Shown in pieces: positions 8,567 through 16,440 of a DNA stretch of 32,464 nucleotides. The stretch spans positions 109,637 through 142,100 of the forward strand of contig NZ_BEWG01000031.1 in assembly GCF_002723835.1 (NCBI RefSeq), written 5' to 3'. Source of the stretch: Mycobacterium sp. shizuoka-1 (GTDB lineage Bacteria; Actinomycetota; Actinomycetes; Mycobacteriales; Mycobacteriaceae). The notes beneath the pieces are model-generated. The model was given only the letters and a program-made list of their open reading frames with translations, was not told where the DNA came from and searched no databases. Numbering within the stretch: position 1 is the first letter of the stretch; the number at the start of each line of letters is the position of its first letter. The position numbers and the translations under genes are program-made.

Positions 8567-9980
8567 CCTGGAACCGCCCACGCCCGACGAGATCGCCGCG
8601 TTGCTGCAGGTGGAGCATCTGCTCGATCAACGCTGGCCGGAAACCAAGCTGGAGCCCAGTACGGCGCGGATCGCCGCGCTGATGGAGATGCTGGGCTCTC
8701 CGCAGCGCAGTTATCCGTGCATCCACATCGCGGGCACCAACGGCAAGACGTCGGTGGCGCGGATGGTCGACGCGCTGCTGACCGCATTCAGCCGCCGCAC
8801 CGGGCGCACCACCAGCCCGCACCTGCAATCCGCCGTCGAACGCATCGCCATCGACAATCAGCCGCTCACCCCGGCCCGCTACGTCGAGGTCTACCGCGAG
8901 ATCGAACCGTTCGTTCAGTTGGTCGACGCTCAATCCCAAGCCGGAGAGCTGGGGCCGCCCGGCCCGGCGATGAGCAAGTTCGAGGTGCTCACCGCGATGG
9001 CGTTCGCCGCGTTCGCCGACGCGCCCGTCGACATCGCCGTCGTCGAAGTCGGGATGGGCGGGCGCTGGGACGCCACCAACGTCGTCGATGCGCCGGTCGC
9101 GGTGATCACCCCGATCGGCATCGACCACGCCGAGTATCTCGGCGACACCATCGCCGAGATCGCCGCCGAGAAGGCCGGCATCATCTCCGCGCCGCGCGGC
9201 GACCTGGTCCAGACCGACACCGTTGCGGTCATCGCACGCCAAGCCCCCGAGGCGATGGAAGTGCTTCTGGCCCAAGCTGTTCGATCCGACGCGGCGGTGG
9301 CGCGAGAAGATTCCGAATTCGCCGTCCTCGGCCGCCAGGTCGCTGTCGGAGGACAGCTGCTGACCCTGCAAGGCCTCGGCGGGGTGTACTCCGACATCTT
9401 CTTGCCGCTGCACGGCGAGCATCAGGCCCACAACGCGGTCGTCGCGCTGGCCGCGGTGGAGGCATTCTTCGGCGCCGGAGCCGACCGGCAGCTCGACGTC
9501 GACATCGTGCGGGCCGGCTTCGCCGCGGCGGCCAGTCCGGGACGACTCGAGCGGATGCGCAGCGCGCCGACGGTGTTCATCGACGCCGCCCACAACCCCG
9601 CGGGCGCGGCCGCGCTGGCCGTCGCCCTGGCGGAGGAGTTCGACTTCCGGTACCTCGTGGGGGTGCTGTCGGTGATGGGCGACAAGGACGTCACCGGCAT
9701 CCTCACCGCGTTGGAACCGGCATTCGACCAGGTGGTGGTGACGCACAACGGTTCGCCTCGTGCCATGGAGGTCGACGTCCTCGCGGCGCGCGCCGAAGAG
9801 ATCTTCGGACCGGACCGGGTGCTGCGCGCCGACACGCTGCCCGACGCCATCGAAACCGCCACCGCGCTGGTCGAGGACTCCGCCGAATCCGACGGGTTCA
9901 CCGGGGCCGGGATCGTCATCACCGGTTCGGTGGTGACCGCGGGGGCGGCCCGCACCCTGTTCGGGAAGGACCCGCAATGA
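8562..9980 (+). CDS. folC: Folylpolyglutamate synthase / dihydrofolate synthase
   Basis: This enzyme adds glutamate to dihydropteroate and folates using ATP (Mur ligase family). The product has 472 residues. The ATP loop GTNGKTS is at residues 58-64. The SPHLQSAVERI segment and VVEVGMGGRWDATN follow, then the C-terminal Mur domain with FIDAAHNPAGA. The sequence closely follows M. tuberculosis FolC (Rv2447c) as I recall it, from TPDEIA onward. Two in-frame ATGs compete. I prefer 8562, which has a GGGGGGA ribosome-binding-like stretch five bases upstream and an ATGA overlap with the bridging micro-ORF; 8544 has neither. The stop overlaps the next start (ATGA, 9977-9980). Confidence 0.95.
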   Translation: MTLEPPTPDEIAALLQVEHLLDQRWPETKLEPSTARIAALMEMLGSPQRSYPCIHIAGTNGKTSVARMVDALLTAFSRRTGRTTSPHLQSAVERIAIDNQPLTPARYVEVYREIEPFVQLVDAQSQAGELGPPGPAMSKFEVLTAMAFAAFADAPVDIAVVEVGMGGRWDATNVVDAPVAVITPIGIDHAEYLGDTIAEIAAEKAGIISAPRGDLVQTDTVAVIARQAPEAMEVLLAQAVRSDAAVAREDSEFAVLGRQVAVGGQLLTLQGLGGVYSDIFLPLHGEHQAHNAVVALAAVEAFFGAGADRQLDVDIVRAGFAAAASPGRLERMRSAPTVFIDAAHNPAGAAALAVALAEEFDFRYLVGVLSVMGDKDVTGILTALEPAFDQVVVTHNGSPRAMEVDVLAARAEEIFGPDRVLRADTLPDAIETATALVEDSAESDGFTGAGIVITGSVVTAGAARTLFGKDPQ

Positions 9981-10390
9981 GTGACGACCCCGACCCCGAC
10001 GTCGGCGGTCCGACGGTTCCGCCGGACCCGTGGAAGAGTTTCCGCGGCGTGATGGCCGGCACCCTGATCCTCGAGGCGATCGTGGTGCTGTTGGCGCTGC
10101 CGGTGGTCAGCATGGTCGGCGGGGGACTCACCGCGTGGTCGACGGCGTATCTGGTCGGTTTCGCGGTGTTCTTGGTGCTGCTGGCCGGCATCCAGGGCCG
10201 GCCGTGGGCCATCTGGGTCAATCTGGGGGTGCAGGCCATCCTGGTCGCGGGCTTCGCGGTGTACCCGGCCGTCGGGGTCGTCGGGCTGCTGTTCGTGGTG
10301 GTGTGGGGCGTGATCGCCTACCTGCGCGCCGAAGTGCTGCGCAGGCAGCGTCGTGGCCTGTTGCCCGGCCAGCAGCAACCACCCGGCTGA
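9977..10390 (+). CDS. DUF4233 integral membrane protein (Rv2446c-like)
   Basis: A 137-residue membrane protein. After an acidic, Pro-rich start (about residues 1-20) come hydrophobic segments at about 25-45, 50-70 and 75-110, the last probably two helices. A basic C-terminus (RRQRRG) suggests it faces the cytosol. It corresponds in place and type to M. tuberculosis Rv2446c (about 123 residues). DUF4233 has no known function. The ATG overlaps the folC stop by four bases, so the two are translationally coupled; the constant pairing with folC suggests a linked role but does not prove one. Confidence 0.88.
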   Translation: MSDDPDPDVGGPTVPPDPWKSFRGVMAGTLILEAIVVLLALPVVSMVGGGLTAWSTAYLVGFAVFLVLLAGIQGRPWAIWVNLGVQAILVAGFAVYPAVGVVGLLFVVVWGVIAYLRAEVLRRQRRGLLPGQQQPPG

Positions 10391-10394
10391 CAGG

Positions 10395-10400
10395 TACGCT
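10395..10400 (+). promoter_or_regulatory. -10 element ahead of the ndk leader ORF
   Basis: TACGCT lies five bases after the DUF4233 stop and seven bases before a GTG at 10408. This is the leaderless spacing seen at several other genes here. Confidence 0.5.
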
Positions 10401-10407
10401 GTGCGCC

Positions 10408-10464
10408 GTGCCTGCGCCGGTGACGATGCAGAGCGAAGCGATGAGGAGGAGCGGCGCGAAATGA
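10408..10464 (+). CDS. Leaderless upstream ORF of ndk (18 aa)
   Basis: The GTG at 10408 sits seven bases after a TACGCT -10 and opens an 18-codon frame ([18 protein letters not shown]). Its TGA overlaps the ndk ATG (ATGA, 10461-10464). The frame runs through the GAGGAGGAG ribosome binding site of ndk, so a ribosome on it would cover that site and then stop on the ndk start. Coupling or attenuation of ndk is an inference. The segment at 10422-10437 resembles one inside the obg/proB element. Confidence 0.45.
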   Translation: MPAPVTMQSEAMRRSGAK

Positions 10465-10871
10465 CGGAGCGCACCCTGGTTCTGATCAAGCCCGACGGCG
10501 TCCAGCGCGGCGTGGTCGGCGAGATCATCAGCCGGATCGAACGTAAAGGCCTGACCATCGCCGCCCTGGAGCTCAAGCAGGTCAGCGACGAGTTGGCCCG
10601 CGCGCACTACGCCGAGCACGACGGCAAGCCGTTCTTCGACTCGCTGCTGGAGTTCATCACCTCGGCCCCGGTGGTGGCGGCGATCCTGGAGGGCCCGCGC
10701 GCCATCGCGGCGTTTCGGCAGCTCGCCGGCGGCACCGATCCGGTGGAGAAGGCCACGCCGGGCACCATCCGCGGCGATTTCGGCCTGGAGACACAGTTCA
10801 ACCTCGTGCACGGCTCGGACTCCCCGGAGTCGGCCGAACGCGAGATCGGCCTCTGGTTTCCCGGGCTCTGA
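10461..10871 (+). CDS. ndk: Nucleoside diphosphate kinase
   Basis: This enzyme transfers the gamma phosphate of ATP to other nucleoside diphosphates through a phosphohistidine, balancing NTP and dNTP pools. The product has 136 residues, the same as in M. tuberculosis. The start [14 protein letters not shown] contains the conserved KPD. The active-site His117 lies in NLVHGSDS, and the protein ends in WFPGL. GAGGAGGAG at 10443-10451 gives a strong ribosome binding site nine bases before the ATG, although the site lies inside an overlapping upstream frame. Confidence 0.97.
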   Translation: MTERTLVLIKPDGVQRGVVGEIISRIERKGLTIAALELKQVSDELARAHYAEHDGKPFFDSLLEFITSAPVVAAILEGPRAIAAFRQLAGGTDPVEKATPGTIRGDFGLETQFNLVHGSDSPESAEREIGLWFPGL

Positions 10872-11155
10872 CGCCGCTTCCCGCGCCACTTCGTCCGAAT
10901 CGGGTCTGCGGTGTGGGATACTAGTCGCGGATGTGCCCATAAAGCGCATTCGGATGAAGACTTACGACGTGCGCGACCACCGCGTTGGTGAGGCGCCGAC
11001 CGTCACAGCCGTCATTCAGCCAGGCACCGAATGAGTTCCCAGCGGACAGTTCGGAGCGAGACCAAAACAAGCCCGGGGGAACTAACCCGGGCACATAGCG
11101 GAAGCCCTCGCGTGGCCGCGTCGATGTGACGCGCCCGGGGGCTTGAGGAGAATAC
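10872..11155 (+). promoter_or_regulatory. Long leader and promoter region of rne
   Basis: This 284-base gap holds a likely promoter at 10914-10922: TG, one base, then GATACT, an extended -10. It would start RNA near 10929 and give a leader of about 227 nt. A 12-base arm at 10889-10900 can pair with 10948-10959 (one G-U), bracketing the -10. Further down are a 7-bp hairpin (11071-11092) and a possible 6-bp pairing of 11102-11107 with 11139-11144, right against the GAGGAG ribosome binding site (11145-11150). RNase E genes often control themselves through a structured leader, but that is known from other species and is inferred here. Confidence 0.5.
11071..11092 (+). other. Hairpin in the rne leader
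   Basis: A perfect 7-bp stem, GCCCGGG with CCCGGGC, closes the 8-base loop GGAACTAA. It follows an A-rich single-stranded run (ACCAAAACAA), a layout that could serve as an RNase E landing site. Its distance from the coding start, 64 bases, argues against a terminator. Confidence 0.5.
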
Positions 11156-14086
11156 GTGGCCGACGATGACCTCTATCAGGATCTACCCGAAGTTGAGCCC
11201 CAGCTGCAGCTGGAACCCCCGGCGGCAGCCGCAGGTGAAGACCTGCCTGACCGCCTGAGGGTGCACTCGCTGGCACGGGTGCTCGGCACCACCAGCCGGC
11301 GCGTCCTGGACGCTCTCAGCGAGCTCGACGGCCGCACCCGCAGCCCGCACTCCAGCGTGGATCGCACCGACGCGGTGCGGGTCCGCGATGTCCTGGCTGC
11401 CAGTGCGGAGCCCAGTACCGACGAGACCCCGGCGGTCGAGCTGGCCGCGCCCGAGGTGCTCGACGCCGCTGAGGCGCCCGACGTCGACGAGGCGACCGAC
11501 GCCGTCGAGGCGTCCGAGGAGCCCGAGTCGCGGCTGATCCTGGAGACCACGACGATCGAGACCATCGAGCAGTCGGCGTACATGCCGCTGTTCGTCGCGC
11601 CTCAGCCGGTCGAGGTGGAGCGACGCGTCACCCGCGCCGACACCACTGACGACGACGAGGACGACGACGAGGACGAAGACGACGAGTCGGCCGCCGACGG
11701 CGACCAGACCGAACGGCCCGCCAACCGGCGCCGCCGCCGCGGTCGCCGCGGCCGCGGTCGCGGTCGCGGCGAGCAGGGCGGCCCCGACGGCGAGGACGGC
11801 GAGCGCCCGGAAGGTGCCGAGGAAACCGCCGAGGCGGGCGAAACCGGCGAGGAGTCCGAGGGCGACGACGAGGACGGCGACGAGGAGTCCGGCACCGGTG
11901 AGGCCGCGACCCGGCGTCGGCGTCGGCGTCGACGCCGCAAGTCCGGCGGCGGTGGCGAGGACGCCGAGGGGGGCTCGGCAGACGACCCGCCGAACACCGT
12001 CGTGCACGAGCGCGCTCCACGCAAAGAGAAAGACCGGGACTCCAACGAGATCCAAGGCATCAGCGGCTCGACCCGGCTGGAAGCCAAGCGTCAGCGCCGC
12101 CGCGACGGCCGCGACGCCGGCCGCCGGCGTCCGCCGATCCTGTCCGAAGCCGAATTCCTGGCCCGTCGCGAAGCCGTCGAACGAGTCATGGTGGTGCGGG
12201 ACAAGATCCGCACCGAGCCGCCGCACGAGGGGGCGCGCTACACGCAGATCGCCGTCATGGAGGACGGGGTCGTCGTCGAGCACTTCGTCACCTCGGCCGC
12301 CTCGGCCTCGCTGGTCGGCAACATCTATCTCGGAATCGTGCAGAACGTGCTGCCGTCGATGGAGGCGGCCTTCGTCGACATCGGCCGCGGCCGCAACGGT
12401 GTGCTCTACGCCGGCGAGGTGAACTGGGAGGCTGCCGGTCTCGGCGGTGCCCAGCGCAAGATTGAGCAGGCCCTCAAGCCCGGTGACTACGTCGTGGTCC
12501 AGGTCAGCAAGGATCCCGTCGGCCACAAGGGTGCGCGTCTGACCACCCAGGTGTCGCTGGCCGGCCGCTACCTGGTCTATGTGCCGGGAGCCTCGTCGAC
12601 CGGTATCAGCCGCAAGCTGCCCGACACCGAACGTCAGCGGCTCAAGGAGATCCTGCGCGACGTGGTGCCCGACGACGCCGGGGTGATCATCCGGACGGCG
12701 TCGGAAGGCGTCAAGGAAGACGACATCCGCGGTGACGTCACCCGGCTGCAGGAGCGCTGGAACAAGATCGCCGAGGAAGCCGAGCGGGTCAAGGGCAACA
12801 AGGCCGGTGCCGCCGTCGCGCTCTACGAAGAGCCCGATGTGTTGGTCAAGGTGATCCGCGACCTCTTCAACGAGGACTTCTCCGGGTTGATCGTCTCCGG
12901 CGACAACGCCTGGGAGACCATCCACGACTACGTCAGTTCGGTTGCGCCCGATCTGGTTTCGAAGCTGACCAAGTACGACCCGCCGGGTGGCCCCGACGGT
13001 CCGGACGTGTTCGCCGTGCATCGGATCGACGAGCAGCTGGCCAAGGCGCTGGACCGCAAGGTGTGGCTGCCCTCGGGCGGCACGCTGGTGATCGACCGCA
13101 CCGAGGCGATGACCGTCGTCGACGTCAACACCGGAAAGTTCACCGGTGCGGGCGGCAACCTCGAGCAGACGGTCACCAAGAACAACCTCGAGGCTGCCGA
13201 GGAGATCGTGCGGCAGCTGCGGCTGCGCGATATCGGCGGCATCGTGGTGATCGACTTCATCGACATGGTGCTGGAGTCCAACCGCGACCTGGTGTTGCGG
13301 CGGCTGACCGAGGCGCTCGGTCGCGACCGCACCCGTCATCAGGTGTCAGAGGTGACGTCGCTGGGCTTGGTGCAGCTCACCCGCAAGCGGCTGGGCACCG
13401 GGCTGGTGGAGGCTTTCTCGACCACCTGCACGCACTGCAACGGGCGCGGCATCGTGCTGCACGCCGACCCTGTGGACACCACGCAAGCCGCCGGACGCAA
13501 GACCGAATCGGGCGGCGCCGGCGGTGGGCGGCGCGGCAAGCGGGGCAAACGCGGCCGCGTCGAAGAAGCGGCGCCTGTGGCGAAGGTGCCCGCGCACACC
13601 GGCGAGCATCCGATGTTCAAGGCGATGGCCGCCGCCAACGGCAAACACGAGGACGACGAGGCCGAGGAAGAGCTGGCCGACGAACTCGAGCGGGAGTCGA
13701 TCGAGGAGACCGACGAGGCCGACATCGCCGACACCGATACCGGCGACCAGGTCGACGACGAGGATCTGGACGAAACCGACGAGGCCGACGACCTGGACGA
13801 GGACGACTCGGACGAGGAGTCGGACGATTCGGACGACGATGAGATCGACGTCGACCTCGACGAAGACGACGAAGATCTCGACGAGGACACCCTCGACGTC
13901 GACGAAGACGACGAGGATGACGACGACGAGGAAGACGAAGACGACGACGAGGACGACGACGAGGACGACGCCGAATCCGACGGATATCACCTCGACCAGC
14001 CGGTCGTGACCGCGGCGCCGGTGGCGCCTGCCGGTCGGCACCGGCGCCGGTCGGCGGCACGTCCGGCCGGACCACCGACGTCCTAG
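11156..14086 (+). CDS. rne: Ribonuclease E/G
   Basis: The main endoribonuclease of mRNA decay and rRNA processing, with 976 residues (about 950 in M. tuberculosis). The core runs from about 335 to 770. An S1 domain lies near 380-460 (LVGNIYLGIVQNVLPSMEAAFVDIG). The catalytic acids are in VDVNTGKF (Asp656) and IDFIDM (Asp700 and Asp703). The zinc-link motif CTHC is at 758-761. As in other actinobacteria, the core is flanked by disordered arms. The N-terminal arm has an Asp/Glu run at about 163-178 and Arg-rich RNA-binding blocks (RRRRRGRRGRGRGRG and an uninterrupted Arg run). The C-terminal arm is a long Asp/Glu tract at about 840-942. The start is a GTG five bases after GAGGAG. Confidence 0.96.
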   Translation: MADDDLYQDLPEVEPQLQLEPPAAAAGEDLPDRLRVHSLARVLGTTSRRVLDALSELDGRTRSPHSSVDRTDAVRVRDVLAASAEPSTDETPAVELAAPEVLDAAEAPDVDEATDAVEASEEPESRLILETTTIETIEQSAYMPLFVAPQPVEVERRVTRADTTDDDEDDDEDEDDESAADGDQTERPANRRRRRGRRGRGRGRGEQGGPDGEDGERPEGAEETAEAGETGEESEGDDEDGDEESGTGEAATRRRRRRRRRKSGGGGEDAEGGSADDPPNTVVHERAPRKEKDRDSNEIQGISGSTRLEAKRQRRRDGRDAGRRRPPILSEAEFLARREAVERVMVVRDKIRTEPPHEGARYTQIAVMEDGVVVEHFVTSAASASLVGNIYLGIVQNVLPSMEAAFVDIGRGRNGVLYAGEVNWEAAGLGGAQRKIEQALKPGDYVVVQVSKDPVGHKGARLTTQVSLAGRYLVYVPGASSTGISRKLPDTERQRLKEILRDVVPDDAGVIIRTASEGVKEDDIRGDVTRLQERWNKIAEEAERVKGNKAGAAVALYEEPDVLVKVIRDLFNEDFSGLIVSGDNAWETIHDYVSSVAPDLVSKLTKYDPPGGPDGPDVFAVHRIDEQLAKALDRKVWLPSGGTLVIDRTEAMTVVDVNTGKFTGAGGNLEQTVTKNNLEAAEEIVRQLRLRDIGGIVVIDFIDMVLESNRDLVLRRLTEALGRDRTRHQVSEVTSLGLVQLTRKRLGTGLVEAFSTTCTHCNGRGIVLHADPVDTTQAAGRKTESGGAGGGRRGKRGKRGRVEEAAPVAKVPAHTGEHPMFKAMAAANGKHEDDEAEEELADELERESIEETDEADIADTDTGDQVDDEDLDETDEADDLDEDDSDEESDDSDDDEIDVDLDEDDEDLDEDTLDVDEDDEDDDDEEDEDDDEDDDEDDAESDGYHLDQPVVTAAPVAPAGRHRRRSAARPAGPPTS
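13640..13980 (+). repeat. Acidic codon repeat tract in rne
   Basis: The DNA is largely a string of GAC, GAG, GAA and GAT codons encoding the Asp/Glu tail. A shorter tract of the same kind lies at 11647-11694. Such near-repeats can change length by slippage in whole codons without breaking the frame, so length should vary between strains. Confidence 0.6.
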
Positions 14087-14095
14087 AGTGGCGGT

Positions 14096-14125
14096 TTGAC
14101 CCTCCCGGTGCTGGTCACGTAACCT
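14096..14125 (+). promoter_or_regulatory. rplU: Promoter of the rplU-rpmA-obg operon
   Basis: TTGACC (14096-14101) and TAACCT (14120-14125) are 18 bases apart, a near-consensus SigA-type promoter and the best -35/-10 pair I found in the window. Transcription from about 14132 gives a leader of roughly 110 nt. A compact palindrome GGCGTC-C-GACGCC lies at 14142-14154 near the RNA 5' end, where it could stabilise the message. Confidence 0.65.
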
Positions 14126-14242
14126 TGAGCAGTTGTCGCCAGGCGTCCGACGCCGGTGGCAGCGGGCTCAAGATCCCGCACCCCAAGACCCGCGCACGCA
14201 GCTTCGGTTAGCGCGCGCCCGCAGAGCAAGGCAGAGGAAACG

Positions 14243-14554
14243 ATGGCGACGTACGCAATCGTCAAGACCGGCGGCAAGCAGTACAAGGTCGCCGTTGGAG
14301 ACATAGTCAAGGTCGAGAAGCTCGAGGTCGAGGCCGGCGGTTCCGTCTCGTTGCCCGTCGCCCTGGTCGTCGACGGCGCCAAGGTCACCACGGACGCGGC
14401 CGACCTGGCCAAGGTCGCGGTCACCGGCGAGGTGCTGGAGCACACCAAGGGCCCGAAGATCCGCATCCACAAGTTCAAGAACAAGACCGGCTACCACAAG
14501 CGGCAGGGCCACCGTCAGCCGCTGACGGTGCTCAAGGTCACCGGAATCAAGTAG
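14243..14554 (+). CDS. rplU: 50S ribosomal protein L21
   Basis: L21 is a 23S rRNA-binding protein of the large subunit. The product has 103 residues (104 in M. tuberculosis). The family start [16 protein letters not shown] is complete, and the C-terminal [17 protein letters not shown] is the expected L21 signature. AGAGGAAA lies just before the ATG at 14243; the upstream in-frame ATG has no support. rpmA follows after 18 bp in the standard L21-L27-Obg order. Confidence 0.97.
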   Translation: MATYAIVKTGGKQYKVAVGDIVKVEKLEVEAGGSVSLPVALVVDGAKVTTDAADLAKVAVTGEVLEHTKGPKIRIHKFKNKTGYHKRQGHRQPLTVLKVTGIK

Positions 14555-14572
14555 TCGAGGGAGCGAACTGAC

Positions 14573-14836
14573 ATGGCACACAAAAAGGGCGCTTCCAGCT
14601 CGCGCAACGGTCGCGAATCAGCCGCCCAGCGGCTCGGCGTCAAGCGTTTCGGCGGCCAGCTCGTCAAGGCCGGCGAGATCCTCGTCCGCCAGCGTGGCAC
14701 CCACTTCCACCCCGGCGTGAACGTCGGGCGCGGCGGTGACGACACCCTGTTCGCCACGGCCCCCGGCCAGGTGGAGTTCGGCGTCAAGCGCGGGCGCAAG
14801 ACCGTCAACATCGTCAGCGCCGCGCGACCGGAGTAG
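14573..14836 (+). CDS. rpmA: 50S ribosomal protein L27
   Basis: L27 reaches towards the peptidyl transferase centre through its N-terminal tail. The product has 87 residues. It begins [16 protein letters not shown] and contains the family motif QRGTHFHPG. It lacks the cleavable N-terminal extension seen in Firmicutes. GAGGGAG at 14557-14563 is the ribosome binding site. The TAG stop forms the first bases of a long hairpin that precedes obg. Confidence 0.97.
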   Translation: MAHKKGASSSRNGRESAAQRLGVKRFGGQLVKAGEILVRQRGTHFHPGVNVGRGGDDTLFATAPGQVEFGVKRGRKTVNIVSAARPE

Positions 14837-14876
14837 GTCTCGATCGCGAGTGTGAATCCACTGCGAGGTCGAGACC
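14836..14876 (+). repeat. Long palindromic element between rpmA and obg
   Basis: The outer arms GGTCTCGA (14836-14843) and TCGAGACC (14869-14876) pair perfectly. Inside them TCGC pairs with GCGA and AGTG with CACT, with one bulged G on one side and GG on the other, leaving a TGAATC loop. The total is 16 pairs. No T-run follows. It could tune expression between the ribosomal genes and obg by partial termination or mRNA processing, or be one copy of a dispersed palindrome. Confidence 0.6.
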
Positions 14877-14922
14877 GATAACTCGCACCAGGTTCGCACT
14901 CGGCGATTGAAAGGACTCTCCG

Positions 14923-16371
14923 ATGCCCCGTTTTGTCGACCGCGTCGTCATCCATACCCGCGCCGGTAACGGCGGGAACGGCTGCGCCTCGGTGCACCGG
15001 GAGAAGTTCAAGCCGCTCGGCGGACCCGACGGCGGGAACGGCGGAGGCGGCGGTAGCGTCGTCCTGATCGTCGATCCGCAGGTGCACACCCTGCTCGACT
15101 TCCACTTCCACCCTCATGTCGCGGCACCGTCGGGCAAGCAGGGGATGGGCAACAACCGCGACGGCGCCAACGGCGCCGACCTCGAGGTGAAAGTGCCCGA
15201 CGGCACCGTCGTCCTGGACGCCGACGGTCGGCTGCTGGCCGATCTGGTCGGCGCGGGCACGCGTTTCGTGGCCGCCGAGGGTGGCCGCGGCGGGCTCGGC
15301 AACGCGGCGCTGGCGTCGCGGGCCCGCAAGGCTCCCGGTTTCGCGCTGCTCGGTGAGAAGGGTGAGGAACGCGAGCTCACCCTGGAGCTCAAGACGGTCG
15401 CCGACGTCGGGCTGATCGGCTTCCCGTCGGCCGGGAAATCCTCACTGGTGTCGGCGATCTCGGCGGCCAAACCCAAGATCGCGGACTACCCGTTCACCAC
15501 ACTGGTGCCCAATCTCGGGGTGGTCTCGGCGGGGGAGCACACCTTCACCGTCGCCGACGTCCCCGGGCTGATCCCCGGTGCCTCCGAAGGCCGTGGGCTC
15601 GGCCTGGATTTCCTGCGCCACATCGAACGCTGCGCGCTGCTGGTCCATGTGGTCGACTGCGCCACCCTGGAACCCGACCGCGACCCGATCTCCGACATCG
15701 ACGCGCTGGAAGCCGAACTCGCCGCGTATCGACCTACCCTGCAGGGTGATTCGACTCTGGGTGACCTGGCCGACCGACCGCGGGCGGTGGTGCTCAACAA
15801 GATCGACGTCCCCGAGGCCCGAGAGCTGGCCGACTTCGTCCGGCCCGATATCGAGGCGCGCGGCTGGCCGGTGTTCGAAGTGTCCACCGTGAGCCGAGAG
15901 GGCTTGCGGGAGCTGACCTTCGCGCTGTGGGAGATGGTGGCCGCCTATCAGGCCGCGCAGCCCGAGGTGGTGCCGCGGCGCCCGGTGATCCGGCCGATTC
16001 CGGTGGACCAGACCGGGTTCACCGTGGAGCCCGACCCGGACCACTCCGGCGGTTTCATCGTGCGTGGTGTCCGGCCGGAACGCTGGATTGCGCAGACCAA
16101 CTTCGACAACGACGAGGCGGTCGGCTATCTCGGCGACCGGCTGGCCCGGCTCGGGGTGGAGGACGAACTGATCAAGCGGGGCGCCAAACCCGGCTGCGCG
16201 GTCACCATCGGCGACATGACCTTCGACTGGGAGCCGCAGACCCCCGCGGGTGTCGACGTCATGCCGACCGGTCGCGGCACCGACGCCCGACTGGAGCGCA
16301 ACGACCGCATCGGGGCGGCCGAGCGCAAGGAAGCCCGCCGCCAGCGTCGGGAGCACGAGGACCAGGCGTGA
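14923..16371 (+). CDS. obg: GTPase Obg (CgtA)
   Basis: An essential GTPase in large-subunit assembly and stress signalling. The product has 482 residues (479 in M. tuberculosis). The Gly-rich Obg fold covers about 1-158 ([27 protein letters not shown]). The G domain has the P-loop GFPSAGKSS at 166-174, DVPG at 212-215 and NKID at 292-295. The C-terminal OCT domain spans about 340-430 and ends in a charged tail. AAAGGA lies seven bases before the ATG. The stop is inside a GTGA overlap with a short bridging frame (16368-16371), not directly next to proB. Confidence 0.97.
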   Translation: MPRFVDRVVIHTRAGNGGNGCASVHREKFKPLGGPDGGNGGGGGSVVLIVDPQVHTLLDFHFHPHVAAPSGKQGMGNNRDGANGADLEVKVPDGTVVLDADGRLLADLVGAGTRFVAAEGGRGGLGNAALASRARKAPGFALLGEKGEERELTLELKTVADVGLIGFPSAGKSSLVSAISAAKPKIADYPFTTLVPNLGVVSAGEHTFTVADVPGLIPGASEGRGLGLDFLRHIERCALLVHVVDCATLEPDRDPISDIDALEAELAAYRPTLQGDSTLGDLADRPRAVVLNKIDVPEARELADFVRPDIEARGWPVFEVSTVSREGLRELTFALWEMVAAYQAAQPEVVPRRPVIRPIPVDQTGFTVEPDPDHSGGFIVRGVRPERWIAQTNFDNDEAVGYLGDRLARLGVEDELIKRGAKPGCAVTIGDMTFDWEPQTPAGVDVMPTGRGTDARLERNDRIGAAERKEARRQRREHEDQA

Positions 16372-16440
16372 GCGACGCTTGCGGAGCGAACCGACAGGTG
16401 GCACGCGACGGCCGAGCCTGCGAGGACGGCGCGTGAGCGA
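16366..16440 (+). repeat. MIRU-like insertion between obg and proB
   Basis: The 10-bp sequence GCGTGAGCGA occurs at 16366-16375, carrying the obg stop, and at 16431-16440, carrying the proB start, exactly 65 bp apart. Deleting one repeat and the DNA between would restore a direct GTGA overlap of obg and proB. Like the valS/folC element, the period is one base short of a multiple of three, which is what a frame bridging two 4-base overlaps requires. Confidence 0.68.
16368..16436 (+). CDS. Bridging micro-ORF between obg and proB (22 aa)
   Basis: The GTG at 16368 overlaps the obg stop (GTGA) and opens a 22-codon frame whose TGA (16434-16436) overlaps the proB GTG at 16433. The peptide starts [15 protein letters not shown], has two Cys residues and no recognisable domain. 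The frame has no separate ribosome binding site, so it would be read by ribosomes finishing obg, passing them on to proB. Coupling is inferred from the exact overlaps. Confidence 0.45.
   Translation: MSDACGANRQVARDGRACEDGA

Noticed and set aside
8541..9977. A 478-codon antisense frame exactly opposite folC
   Set aside because: Same length as folC because the frames mirror each other; no motif supports it.
11183..13339. A 718-codon antisense frame across rne
   Set aside because: Shadow of rne, with composition typical of reverse-frame translation.
14087..14242. A riboswitch-like L21 autoregulatory leader before rplU
   Set aside because: Only short stems were found (6 bp and 5 bp); nothing matches the L21 leader known from Firmicutes.
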